Assembly (NCBI RefSeq): GCF_932526225.1
Contig: NC_064043.1
Span: 3,435,001 to 3,499,000 of the forward strand
Source of the DNA: Nematostella vectensis
Lineage: Eukaryota > Cnidaria > Anthozoa > Actiniaria > Edwardsiidae
Length of the DNA stretch: 64,000 nucleotides
Direction of reading: 5' to 3'
The position numbers were made by a program, and so were the translations under genes. The notes beneath the pieces were generated by a model, which worked only from the letters and a program-made list of their open reading frames with translations, did no database searches and was not told the DNA's origin. How positions within the stretch are numbered: position 1 is the first letter of the stretch; each line of letters starts with the position of its first letter. This document shows positions 35,801-46,300 of this stretch, piece after piece.

Positions 35801-38766
35801 GACGATGAGGACCAAAGGCCCGAACCAACAAGACCATGTGTAAGGACTGGCTCAAAGAAAACTTTTTTTTTTTCAAAGAAAAAATTAATTAATATATCTT
35901 ATGTATTTTTACACTCAATATAAGTCAAACCTGCCCGAACGTCCCTTTAATTGTTAGTGATATTTGAAGTGACCCAGATAACTCGAATCACCTTAGTAAA
36001 CTATTGTTGTTATGTACAGGAGAGAATGTAAGTAGTAAAGAAGTGATAGCACCAAAGTAACTCCTTTGCTGTGTGTAGAAATGCAAGACGCAGTTTGAAG
36101 AATGCTTGAAAACAGCAGAAGGTTGTGAGAACCAGTTGACTTGCTACAAAAACAAGATGACCTGCTACAAGGAAAAACGCGAGCAAGGCCGGCATCATGG
36201 TCATCGTAGAAAACATCACAGACCACATCATCATCGACACCATCATCGCCGACTTCCCGAATATCTCAAGGTAAGTATGAAGGTGGTGGTGGGAGGGGAG
36301 ATGGGAGGGGGGGGGGGGGGGTGAAGGGGGTGAAGGGGGTAGCGCCCAACTTACACTTTCTCAAGGAGCCCCGATGCCGCCAATTCACGCTTTGGGGGGT
36401 TGCGAAGCAGAAGCAGGGGAATGCGCAGTCATAGGTATCAAATGGAAAGGCAAAGTATTTGATGGTTCCTGCTCCTGCGCAGTAGCGAGTCCAACAAAGC
36501 ATCCAAGGTTTGCTTGTTCGAAATTCTTTTCTGTAGATTCTTTTCTGTAAATTTATGGTATAGCTAGAAAGACAACAGACAATCTATAGACAAACTAGTT
36601 GGTCTGCGTGGTGTCGACATGCTATAAATTCAAACAAAGTTGATCAAGTATGTCAGCCGCGTAGCGAGGATTTTTAACAGGAGGGGGCCCAAAAGGCCCC
36701 TTTAAGGCATTTTCTCCTGTATTTTAGATAATGTCTCATACATTTACTGTATTTTTGGCTGCTAGAAGGGGGGCCAGGGCCCCCTGGCTACGCCCCTGTA
36801 TATTGTACGCCTAAATAACCCGACTTTTGCTCCGACGAAGGGCTAACGCCCGAAACGTCAGCGCAACCACATTGTTTCACAGAGTATACTTTTTAACGTT
36901 GTCTTGATTTATAGCTTAGAAAAATATTTGGTCGATCCTTACTGTAAAAGAGGTGACTGTTGAAAAGGGTACATTTTCGTGTATATTAAACTCGAGTAAA
37001 AAAATACTAACCCAGTTCTATTTACAGTACGACGCGCGCTGTTTTGTGAAGTAAACCAATATGGATGCGAGAAATGCGTTAATTGATAGATATAGCCTAG
37101 CTACCCACCAGCAAGGCTAGGAATTGATTTAGTCAGTGCACATCACAGCACCACGAAATACTCCTAGTTATCAAGTTCGCGTCAATCAAAACTGACCCAC
37201 CCTGATTCCACCCTGCTAATTGGCGAAGTTTCTTTAAACTTTGTCTCGTTGGTCACTGTAGCGCGCGTCACATAGTGTGACATACGATTCGAAACGGTTC
37301 TATAAAGCTTGGGATATATTATCATTCAACAGAAATGTATGATTGAGAAGGTCAAGTGCATGGCAATGGCGGATTTTAACTGCACCCGCGTGCTGGCGTG
37401 CAAGTACAAGTTTGTGGCGTGCATTGAAAAGCACCACCCCACCCTGCCACCAACCAGCATGCCCTCCAACGAGACTGAAATTGAAGGCCTGGAGAGACGA
37501 AACATGGTAAAGGGTACTAGATAGACTGTAATACCGTGATGGTGGTACAAATAAGCACTTATGCAATATATCCCCTTCGCCAACAGAAGCCCTTTTTAGA
37601 TCCCAACAAAAAATATTCGTAATTTTATTGTTCGTTGTTGTGTATATGTTGACCATCATTTCACGTTGCCAAATTATATCAGTGTATCTTTTAGGAATCC
37701 AACTGGTAATTGAAGTACTAAATATCCTCATTTTGCGTTTGTAAAATTAGACGAAATGCAAAGTGATGTTCAAGAAGTGTGAGAAAGCTGCAGGAGATAG
37801 CTGTCCAAAGAAACTGTGGTGCTTCAAGAAGGCGAAATTCTGCTACAAGCGAAACCATCCTCGTCCAATCTTTGTAAGGCTCCCGCGCGATACCGAGTCA
37901 CGCAAAGCATCCATTTCCATCGGCTGGTTCAAGCGAGTAACTGAGATACATTCAATCAAATGACGACTGAGATTACTTTTAATCAAATGTTACTCGAGTA
38001 TTGAACTTCAATTGTGGATGGTTACTTTGAAGTTCTTAGGCAAACAAGACCATTGAATTTTCAAATCTAAACAGTAACAAAGGAGTGGTCGTTCCACATT
38101 CTTTAAAAGGAACATCTCCTCTTTCCCATTGTATTGTGTTATTGCTTTTATCAGTATGTGCATTTTAAGACACAAACTTTCGATTTAGGCTTCAAATGTA
38201 GAATACAAGTAGATGAAAATTAACTCCCATTTTATTGAATTTAGAACGTGACAATAATATTAAAACCCATTTTATTTTTATTTCATATCCAAGGAGAACA
38301 TGAGGGATAAGGCCAAAAGAGCCTGGGTAGGTGCATTTGTGTCTCACTCAAATAAACATACGGAGTACTGCGATTCAATATTCTGCGAACTCTAATTCGA
38401 TTTAGGCTACAAATGTGGAATACAAGTAGATGCAAGTTAAGCAACTCCCATTTTATTTAATTAAGAACGTGACAATAAATTAACAACCGTTTCTATTTCA
38501 TATTTCAGGAGGACAAGAAGCCTAAGATGAAGGAATACATGGTATGCAACGTATCTCAAATAAATCAAAAAGCTTTACTGCGATTCAATATTTTGCAGTC
38601 AGTTCTATTACCTCTAGTCAGTAATTTTAAGCTGCTAAACCTCTTTGATTTCTCCAATCGATTTCGGGGCTTAGAAGTTTACTAATTCCTGCCTTGTATG
38701 TTCTAGTGGAAAGTTAAGCAGGCGGTCAAGAAACGTGTGGAAAAAGCATGGAAATGGTTTGGCTAG
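32854..38766 (+). CDS. Secreted acidic precursor with four five-cysteine repeats
   Basis: Eight exons, all joined in phase 0: 32854-33243, 35672-35839, 36079-36270, 37333-37506, 37751-37873, 38294-38326, 38509-38541 and 38707-38766 (390 residues). The start was chosen because MKLLLCLVLCALAVGLHA is a clear signal peptide; an upstream in-frame ATG at 32713 lacks one. Residues 19 to about 82 are Asp/Glu-rich, 83 to about 118 are Arg/Gln/Ser repeats from a 15-bp tandem repeat. Exons 2-5 each encode C-x6-C-x6/7-C-x5-C-x6-C, preceded by Lys. Exon 3 ends in a His/Arg-rich run. Exons 6 and 7 are duplicated 11-residue micro-exons, and exon 8 ends the protein with a 19-residue cationic Trp/Lys segment finishing WFG. 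I do not recognise the family. The layout (acidic front, basic rear) is typical of secreted peptide precursors; matrix or mineral-binding roles are equally possible. Confidence 0.72.
33100..33205 (+). repeat. 15-bp tandem repeat inside exon 1
   Basis: About seven copies of GGCAGAGGC-ATCCC type units. In the signal-peptide frame they read RQ-R-x-S repeats. In the +1-shifted frame they would read GRGFP/ARGNP collagen-like repeats ending at a stop. The signal-peptide frame is supported by the phase-0 donor AAG-GTATTT at 33243 joining to the first cysteine exon. Confidence 0.75.
33386..33485. repeat. 100-bp hairpin element in intron 1
   Basis: TTGCTAGCAGAGGCCT (33391-33406) and AGGCCTCTGCTAGCA (33466-33480) are inverted copies. 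A nested hairpin, TTTCGCTG / CAGCGAAA, lies in between. Another palindrome, GCGAAGATCTTCGC, lies just upstream near 33322. It is a small foldback element. Confidence 0.8.
34446..34692 (-). pseudogene. Fragment of a retroelement ORF C-terminus
   Basis: The minus-strand frame includes DEAHFILRCKQYNKLRNDLF, the [ED]-E-x-H-F-x-x-x-C-x-x-Y-x-x-x-R-x-x-L-F pattern common at the C-terminal end of invertebrate LINE polyproteins. Neither a reverse transcriptase domain nor flanking frame was found, so it is a short truncated remnant inside intron 1 of the cysteine-repeat gene. Confidence 0.5.
34886..34935 (+). pseudogene. Partial copy of exon 1 in intron 1
   Basis: ATGCCGGGTATTGAGGA and GAAAGCGAAGTC repeat exon-1 bases near 32970-33000, with an internal duplication of GGTATTGAGGA, after a run of 12 or more C. 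It has no splice sites and is a gene-fragment duplication. Confidence 0.75.
35115..35600. repeat. 90-119-bp tandem array in intron 1
   Basis: AGATAGCTTTTCGTTGGGTG recurs at about 35176, 35294, 35384 and 35503 with GGTGATAGGGTGTGGTTGG and GATGCTGATGGTAGGGTGAT blocks between, so a compound repeat of two sub-units. It ends about 70 bp before the first cysteine exon. Confidence 0.85.
36654..36798. mobile_element. MITE-like element with CGTAGC termini
   Basis: Ends CAGCCGCGTAGCGAGG and CCTGGCTACGCCCCTG are inverted. The interior is GC-rich near the ends and T-rich in the middle, about 145 bp, non-coding. This is the common CAGGGGCGTAGCCAGG type of small element. It lies in the intron between exons 3 and 4. 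Confidence 0.7.
36828..36865 (+). ncRNA. Hammerhead-ribozyme-like motif (degenerate candidate)
   Basis: Order: GCT, CCGACGA, A, stem GGGC-TAAC-GCCC, GAAAC, GTC, AGC. Stem II is perfect and a three-base stem I (GCT/AGC) is present, with GTC before the expected cleavage point. The core CUGANGA is changed to CCGACGA at an essential U, so this copy is probably inactive. Similar sequences belong to Penelope-like elements. Confidence 0.45.
37893..37990. repeat. Interspersed repeat family, copy 3
   Basis: GAGTCACGCAAAGCATCCAT, CAAGCGAGTAACTGAGAT and TTCAATCAAATG match 27295-27370 and 25640-25735. It starts about 20 bases after the donor of exon 37751-37873. Confidence 0.65.
38183..38600 (+). repeat. 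Tandem duplication of a micro-exon with flanking introns
   Basis: Two roughly 215-bp units start near 38183 and 38398. Each contains CGATTTAGGC, ACTCCCATTTTATT, GAACGTGACAATAA, a 33-bp exon (38294-38326 and 38509-38541) and CTGCGATTCAATATT after it. Acceptors and donors are intact in both, so exon duplication lengthened the precursor in frame. Confidence 0.85.
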
Positions 38767-40319
38767 AAGTGGAAGCATTGGACCATACGAATCTCTACAT
38801 GCATCGATAATTTACTTTGTAGTTTAAGTAACAGATTCAGGTATTGTGCAGCAGAATTATAATATTTCATTCCTGCCCTATACACCAAAAAGTTCTTGAC
38901 AAGCCTTCCAGTTCAAAATTTGCCAAAGTTACACTTTGCACAATGCCTGGATCTGCTTTATTGTGTATTATCCTTTAAATAGTACTTAAGGTACTGATAT
39001 AGTTTAATCAAGCGTCATTGATAGATACTCAACAAATCATTTCTAGTCTGTAACTAAACTGACTTTTAATAAAAAAAACGCAAAGGTTTAATGCCCATTG
39101 CCTATTCGTGTGTCCACTCTTTTGCCTGCCAAAACTTGTTTCTAAATCTTGACTGTCCGCCCCTGATTATTCAACTCTATCTGAGAGAAATGTATAAAAA
39201 CAAGAATAACATTTTTTATTACCCGACATTGCTTGACCGGGTTTTCTATGTAAACACGGATAGCGCGTCGCATTTCAGCGAAAATCATTAGAATTTCGTT
39301 GTTTACAATTTTGTTTCTCTTGCCCATGTGACCCCGAAATAATTTCCTGATCTCTGTGGTTGATGCAAAGACCCTACACACCTTTTGTTACGTCATTCGC
39401 TTCGAGTCCCACATGACATAGGCTTGAGAAGTAAGCACTTCACACAGGCAACCCGCGCCAACTACAAGTGATGCTCGAGTGAAGGGAATCTTTAGTGTAA
39501 CTGTGAAAAAAAAACAACAATACATATATGATCAAATATCAAAATAAATAAAATGGCACATATGTAACAACGAGAACTAAGTCAAGAAGACGCCAGCCCC
39601 TTTTTTGTAAGCGAGCCCAAAAACGGACGCAGGGTAGGGGGGAAAGAAGACCCTGCGTCCGTTTTTGCGCTCGCCCCCAGGAACCACGCGGCTTACAATA
39701 CAAGACGGCGCCCGATCACCGAGCGGAGAGGGTTTTCCGCAATAATAACACCGAGTACCGCCTGCAAGCAGGCTATAAAAATAAGAGAATAATACGTCCG
39801 TGTTGCGCGCGCGGTCCCAGGTCACCAAAGGCCATCGGTTCATAACATGATAGGGGGAGAAACGCTGAAACAAGGTTGGGCGATTCTCCCCGTGGCGAGC
39901 AGAGCAATTCACTTATGTAATCAAACTGAGGTAAAAAGCTTGACACAGCGGCAACTGCTTTGAGGTTTCACTCCCTTTCGGTGAAGTAGGAACACTATAT
40001 ACGCCATAACAATTGGCAAAAGATTACAATCGACAAAACTTGTTTTACCTCCAAGCGCTACTGTGGTTGATGCAAAAACAAGTAGCCTGGTCAGCAGAAG
40101 CCCTGTCTGCACACTGGGGCCCCCCCAAACCACCACAGGGACGAACAATAGCTTGCCAAAACTAGATAACAGAACCGTCCTTACAATGTCTCTACAAAAA
40201 AGAGAATAAAGAGATCAATTCAATAATTACGTGATGATGAGTTTGAAAGGAAGTGTAATAAAACAGCAAGAGTGAGCCATAAGGGAAGTACAACAAAAAA
40301 AGAGGAAGGGCAAAAAGGG
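38767..40319. other. Intergenic: 3' UTR of cysteine-repeat gene and a hairpin element
   Basis: AATAAA at 39068-39073, about 300 bp after the stop codon, is a likely polyadenylation signal. 39595-39672 holds a strong hairpin (AAAAACGGACGCAGGGT / ACCCTGCGTCCGTTTTT), probably a small foldback element. No coding region seen. Confidence 0.55.
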
Positions 40320-43300
40320 CAAGAAAAGTCGAAAGTAAGGGGGTACAGGTAAGGAGAGGGGTGGAGGTGAGGACGGGGGTGAAGATAAGGGGGGTGAAGG
40401 TAAGGAGGGAGTGAAGGTAAGGAGGGGGGTGAAGGTAAGGAGGGGGGCGAAGGTAATGAGGGGGTGAAGGTAAGGAGGGGGTGAAGGTAAAGAGGGAGTG
40501 AAGGTAAGGAGGGGGTGAAGGTAAAGAGGGAGTGAAGGTAAGGAGGGAGTGAAGGTAAGGAGGGAGTGAAGGTAAGGAGGGGGTGAAGGTAAGGAGGGGG
40601 TGAAGGTAAGGAGGGGGTGAGGGTAAGGAGGGGGGTGAAGGTAAGGAGGGAGTGAAGGTAAGGAGGGAGTGAAGGTAAGGAGGGGGTGAAGGTAAGGAGG
40701 GGGTGAAGGTAAGGAGGGGGTGAAGGTAAGGAGGGAGTGAAGGTAAGGAGGGGGGTGAAGGTAATGAGGGGGTGAAGGTAAGGAGGGGGTGAAGGTAAGG
40801 AGGGAGTGAAGGTAAGGAGGGGGTGGAGGTAAGGAGGGGGTGAAGGTAAGGAGGGGGTGAAGGTAAGGAGGGGGTGAAGGTAAGGAGGGAGTGAAGGTAA
40901 GGAGGGGGGTGAAGGTAAGGAGGGAGTGAAGGTAAGGAGGGGGGTGAAGGTAAGGAAGGGGTGAAGGTAAGGAGGAGGGTGAAGGTAAGGAGGGGGGTGA
41001 AGGTAAGGTGGGGGTGAAGGTAAGGAGGGGGGTGAAGGTAAGGAGGGGGGTGAAGGTAAGGAGGGGGGTGAAGGTAATGAGGCGGTGAAGGTAAGGAGGG
41101 GGTGAAGGTAAGGAGGGAGTGAAGGTAAGGAGGGGTGGAGGTAAGGAGGGGGTGAAGGTAAGGAGGGGGTGAAGGTAAGGAGGGGGGTGAAGGTAAGGAG
41201 GGGGGTGAAGGTAAGGAGGAGGGTGAAGGTAAGGAGGGGGGTGAAGGTAAGGAAGGGGTGAAGGTAAGGAGGAGGGTGAAGGTAAGGAGGGGGGTGAAGG
41301 TAAGGTGAGGGTGAAGGTAAGGAGGGGGGTGAGGGTAAGGAGGGGGGTGAAGGTAAGGTGGGGGTGAAGGTAAGGAGGGGGGTGAGGGTAAGGAGGGGGG
41401 TGAAGGTAAGGAGGGGGGTGAAGGTAAGGAGGGGGGTGAAGGTAAGGAGGAGGGTGAAGGTAAGGAGGAGGGTGAAGGTAAGGAGGGGGGTGAAGGTAAG
41501 GAAGGGGTGAAGGTAAGGAGGAGGGTGAAGGTAAGGAGGGGGGTGAAGGTAAGGTGAGGGTGAGGGTAAGGAGGGGGTGAAGGTAAGGAGGGGGGTGAAG
41601 GTAAGGAGGGGGATGAAGGTAAGGAGGAGGTGAAGGTAAGGAGGGGAGTGAAGGTAAGGAGGAGGGTGAAGGTAAGGAGGGGGATGAAGGTAAGGAGGAG
41701 GTGAAGGTAAAGAGGAGGATGAAGGTAAGGAGGGAGTGAAGGTAAGGAGGGGGGTAAAGGTAAGGAGGGAGTGAAGGTAAGGAGGGGGGTGAAGGTAAGG
41801 AAGGGGTGAAGGTAAGGAGGAGGGTGAAGGTAAGGAGGGGGGTGAAGGTAAGGTGGGGGTGAAGGTAAGGAGGGGGGTGAGGGTAAGGAGGGGGGTGAAG
41901 GTAAGGTGGGGGTGAAGGTAAGGAGGGGGGTGAGGGTAAGGAGGGGGGTGAAGGTAAGGAGGGGGGTGAAGGTAAGGAGGGGGTGAAGGTAAGGAGGGGG
42001 GTGAAGGTAAGGAGGGGGGTGAAGGTAAGGAGGGGGGTGAGGGTAAGGAGGGGGGTGAAGGTAAGGTGGGGGTGAAGGTAAGGAGGGGGGTGAGGGTAAG
42101 GAGGGGGGTGAAGGTAAGGAGGGGGGTGAAGGTAAGGAGGGGGATGAAGGTAAGGAGGAGGTGAAGGTAAGGAGGGGAGTGAAGGTAAGGAGGAGGGTGA
42201 AGGTAAGGAGGGGGATGAAGGTAAGGAGGGGGATGAAGGTAAGGAGGGGGTGAAGGTAAGGAGGAGGGTGAAGGTAAGGAGGAGGGTGAAGGTAAGAAGA
42301 GGAGTGAAGGTAAGGAGGAGGGTGAAGGTAAGAAGAGGAGTGAAGGTAAGGAGGGGGATGAAGGTAAGGAGAGGAGTGGAGGTAAGGAGGAGGGTGAAGG
42401 TAAGAAGAGGAGTGAAGGTAAGGAGGAGGGTGAAGGTAAGGAGGAGGGTGAAGGTAAGGAGGAGGGTGAAGGTAAGAAGAGGAGTGAAGGTAAGGAGGAG
42501 GGTGAAGGTAAGAAGAGGAGTGAAGGTAAGGAGGGGGATGAAGGTAAGGAGAGGAGTGGAGGTAAGGAGGAGGGTGAAGGTAAGAAGAGGAGTGAAGGTA
42601 AGGAGGGGGATGAAGGTAAGGAGAGGAGTGAAGGTAAGGAGAGGAGTGAAGGTAAGGAGGGGGGTGAAGGTAAGAAGGGGGGTGAAGGTAAGGAGGGGGG
42701 TGAAGGTAAGGAGGGAGGTGAAGGTAAGGAGGGGGTGAAGGTAATGAGGGGGGTGAAGGTAAGGTGGGGGTGAAGGTAAGGAGGGGGTGAGGGTAAGGAG
42801 GGGGTGAAGGTAAGGAGGGGGGTGAAGGTAAGGAGGGGGATGAAGGTAAGGAGGAGGTGAAGGTAAGGAGGGGAGTGAAGGTAAGGAGGAGGGTGAAGGT
42901 AAGGAGGGGGATGAAGGTAAGGAGGGGGATGAAGGTAAGGAGGAGGTGAAGGTAAGGAGGGGGATGAAGGTAAGGAGGGAGTGAAGGTAAGGAGGGGGGT
43001 GAAGGGAAGGAGGGAGTGAAGGTAAGGAGGGGGGTGAAGGTAAGGAAGGGGTGAAGGTAAGGAGGAGGGTGAAGGTAAGGAGGGGGGTGAAGGTAAGGTG
43101 GGGGTGAAGGTAAGGAGGGGGGTGAGGGTAAGGAGGGGGGTGAAGGTAAGGTGGGGGTGAAGGTAAGGAGGGGGGTGAGGGTAAGGAGGGGGGTGAAGGT
43201 AAGGAGGGGGGTGAAGGTAAGGAGGGGGTGAAGGTAAGGAGGGGGGTGAAGGTAAGGAGGGGGGTGAAGGTAAGGAGGGGGGTGAGGGTAAGGAGGGGGG

Positions 43301-46300
43301 TGAAGGTAAGGTGGGGGTGAAGGTAAGGAGGGGGGGTGAGGGTAAGGAGGGGGGTGAAGGTAAGGAGGGGGGTGAAGGTAAGGAGGGGAGTGAAGGTAAG
43401 GAGGAGGGTGAAGGTAAGGAGGGGGATGAAGGTAAGGAGGGGGATGAAGGTAAGGAGGAGGTGAAGGTAAGGAGGGGGATGAAGGTAAGGAGGGGGTGAA
43501 GGTAAGGAGGAGGGTGAAGGTAAGGAGGAGGGTGAAGGTAAGAAGAGGAGTGAAGGTAAGGAGGAGGGTGAAGGTAAGAAGAGGAGTGAAGGTAAGGAGG
43601 GGGATGAAGGTAAGGAGAGGAGTGAAGGTAAGGAGGAGGGTGAAGGTAAGAAGAGGAGTGAAGGTAAGGAGGGGGATGAAGGTAAGGAGAGGAGTGAAGG
43701 TAAGGAGAGGAGTGAAGGTAAGGAGGGGGGTGAAGGTAAGAAGAGGGGTGAAGGTAAGGAGGGGGGTGAAGGTAAGGAGGGGGGTGAAGGTAAGGAGGGG
43801 GTGAAGGTAATGAGGGGGGTGAAGGTAAGGAGGGGGGTGAAGGTAAGGAGGGGGGTGAAGGTAAGGAGGGGGGTGAAGGTAAGGTGAGGGTGAAGGTAAG
43901 GAGGGGGGTGAGGGTAAGGAGGGGGGTGAAGGTAAGGTGGGGGTGAAGGTAAGGAGGGGGGTGAGGGTAAGGAGGGGGGTGAAGGTAAGGAGGGGGGTGA
44001 AGGTAAGGAGGGGGGTGAAGGTAAGGAGGAGGGTGAAGGTAAGGAGGAGGGTGAAGGTAAGGAGGGGGGTGAAGGTAAGGAAGGAGGTGAAGGTAAGGAG
44101 GAGGGTGAAGGTAAGGAGGGGGGTGAAGGTAAGGTGAGGGTGAGGGTAAGGAGGGGGTGAAGGTAAGGAGGGGGGTGAAGGTAAGGAGGGGGATGAAGGT
44201 AAGGAGGAGGTGAAGGTAAGGAGGGGAGTGAAGGTAAGGAGGAGGGTGAAGGTAAGGAGGGGGATGAAGGTAAGGAGGAGGTGAAGGTAAAGAGGAGGAT
44301 GAAGGTAAGGAGGGAGTGAAGGTAAGGAGGGGGGTAAAGGTAAGGAGGGAGTGAAGGTAAGGAGGGGGGTGAAGGTAAGGAAGGGGTGAAGGTAAGGAGG
44401 AGGGTGAAGGTAAGGAGGGGGGGTGAAGGTAAGGTGGGGGTGAAGGTAAGGAGGGGGGTGAGGGTAAGGAGGGGGGTGAAGGTAAGGTGGGGGTGAAGGT
44501 AAGGAGGGGGGTGAGGGTAAGGAGGGGGGTGAAGGTAAGGAGGGGGGTGAAGGTAAGGAGGGGGTGAAGGTAAGGAGGGGGGTGAAGGTAAGGAGGGGGG
44601 TGAAGGTAAGGAGGGGGGTGAGGGTAAGGAGGGGGGTGAAGGTAAGGTGGGGGTGAAGGTAAGGAGGGGGGTGAGGGTAAGGAGGGGGGTGAAGGTAAGG
44701 AGGGGGGTGAAGGTAAGGAGGGGGATGAAGGTAAGGAGGAGGTGAAGGTAAGGAGGGGAGGTGAAGGTAAGGAGGAGGGTGAAGGTAAGGAGGGGGATGA
44801 AGGTAAGGAGGGGGATGAAGGTAAGGAGGGGGTGAAGGTAAGGAGGAGGGTGAAGGTAAGGAGGAGGGTGAAGGTAAGAAGAGGAGTGAAGGTAAGGAGG
44901 AGGGTGAAGGTAAGAAGAGGAGTGAAGGTAAGGAGGGGGATGAAGGTAAGGAGAGGAGTGGAGGTAAGGAGGAGGGTGAAGGTAAGAAGAGGAGTGAAGG
45001 TAAGGAGGAGGGTGAAGGTAAGGAGGAGGGTGAAGGTAAGGAGGAGGGTGAAGGTAAGAAGAGGAGTGAAGGTAAGGAGGAGGGTGAAGGTAAGAAGAGG
45101 AGTGAAGGTAAGGAGGGGGATGAAGGTAAGGAGAGGAGTGGAGGTAAGGAGGAGGGTGAAGGTAAGAAGAGGAGTGAAGGTAAGGAGGGGGATGAAGGTA
45201 AGGAGAGGAGTGAAGGTAAGGAGAGGAGTGAAGGTAAGGAGGGGGGTGAAGGTAAGAAGGGGGGTGAAGGTAAGGAGGGGGGTGAAGGTAAGGAGGGAGG
45301 TGAAGGTAAGGAGGGGGTGAAGGTAATGAGGGGGGTGAAGGTAAGGTGGGGGTGAAGGTAAGGAGGGGGTGAGGGTAAGGAGGGGGTGAAGGTAAGGAGG
45401 GGGGTGAAGGTAAGGAGGGGGATGAAGGTAAGGAGGAGGTGAAGGTAAGGAGGGGAGTGAAGGTAAGGAGGAGGGTGAAGGTAAGGAGGGGGATGAAGGT
45501 AAGGAGGGGGATGAAGGTAAGGAGGAGGTGAAGGTAAGGAGGGGGATGAAGGTAAGGAGGGAGTGAAGGTAAGGAGGGGGGTGAAGGGAAGGAGGGAGTG
45601 AAGGTAAGGAGGGGGGTGAAGGTAAGGAAGGGGTGAAGGTAAGGAGGAGGGTGAAGGTAAGGAGGGGGGTGAAGGTAAGGTGGGGGTGAAGGTAAGGAGG
45701 GGGGTGAGGGTAAGGAGGGGGGTGAAGGTAAGGTGGGGGTGAAGGTAAGGAGGGGGGTGAGGGTAAGGAGGGGGGGTGAAGGTAAGGAGGGGGGTGAAGG
45801 TAAGGAGGGGGTGAAGGTAAGGAGGGGGGTGAAGGTAAGGAGGGGGGTGAAGGTAAGGAGGGGGGTGAGGGTAAGGAGGGGGGTGAAGGTAAGGTGGGGG
45901 TGAAGGTAAGGAGGGGGGGTGAGGGTAAGGAGGGGGGTGAAGGTAAGGAGGGGGGTGAAGGTAAGGAGGGGAGTGAAGGTAAGGAGGAGGGTGAAGGTAA
46001 GGAGGGGGATGAAGGTAAGGAGGGGGATGAAGGTAAGGAGGAGGTGAAGGTAAGGAGGGGGATGAAGGTAAGGAGGGGGTGAAGGTAAGGAGGAGGGTGA
46101 AGGTAAGGAGGAGGGTGAAGGTAAGAAGAGGAGTGAAGGTAAGGAGGAGGGTGAAGGTAAGAAGAGGAGTGAAGGTAAGGAGGGGGATGAAGGTAAGGAG
46201 AGGAGTGAAGGTAAGGAGGAGGGTGAAGGTAAGAAGAGGAGTGAAGGTAAGGAGGGGGATGAAGGTAAGGAGAGGAGTGAAGGTAAGGAGAGGAGTGAAG

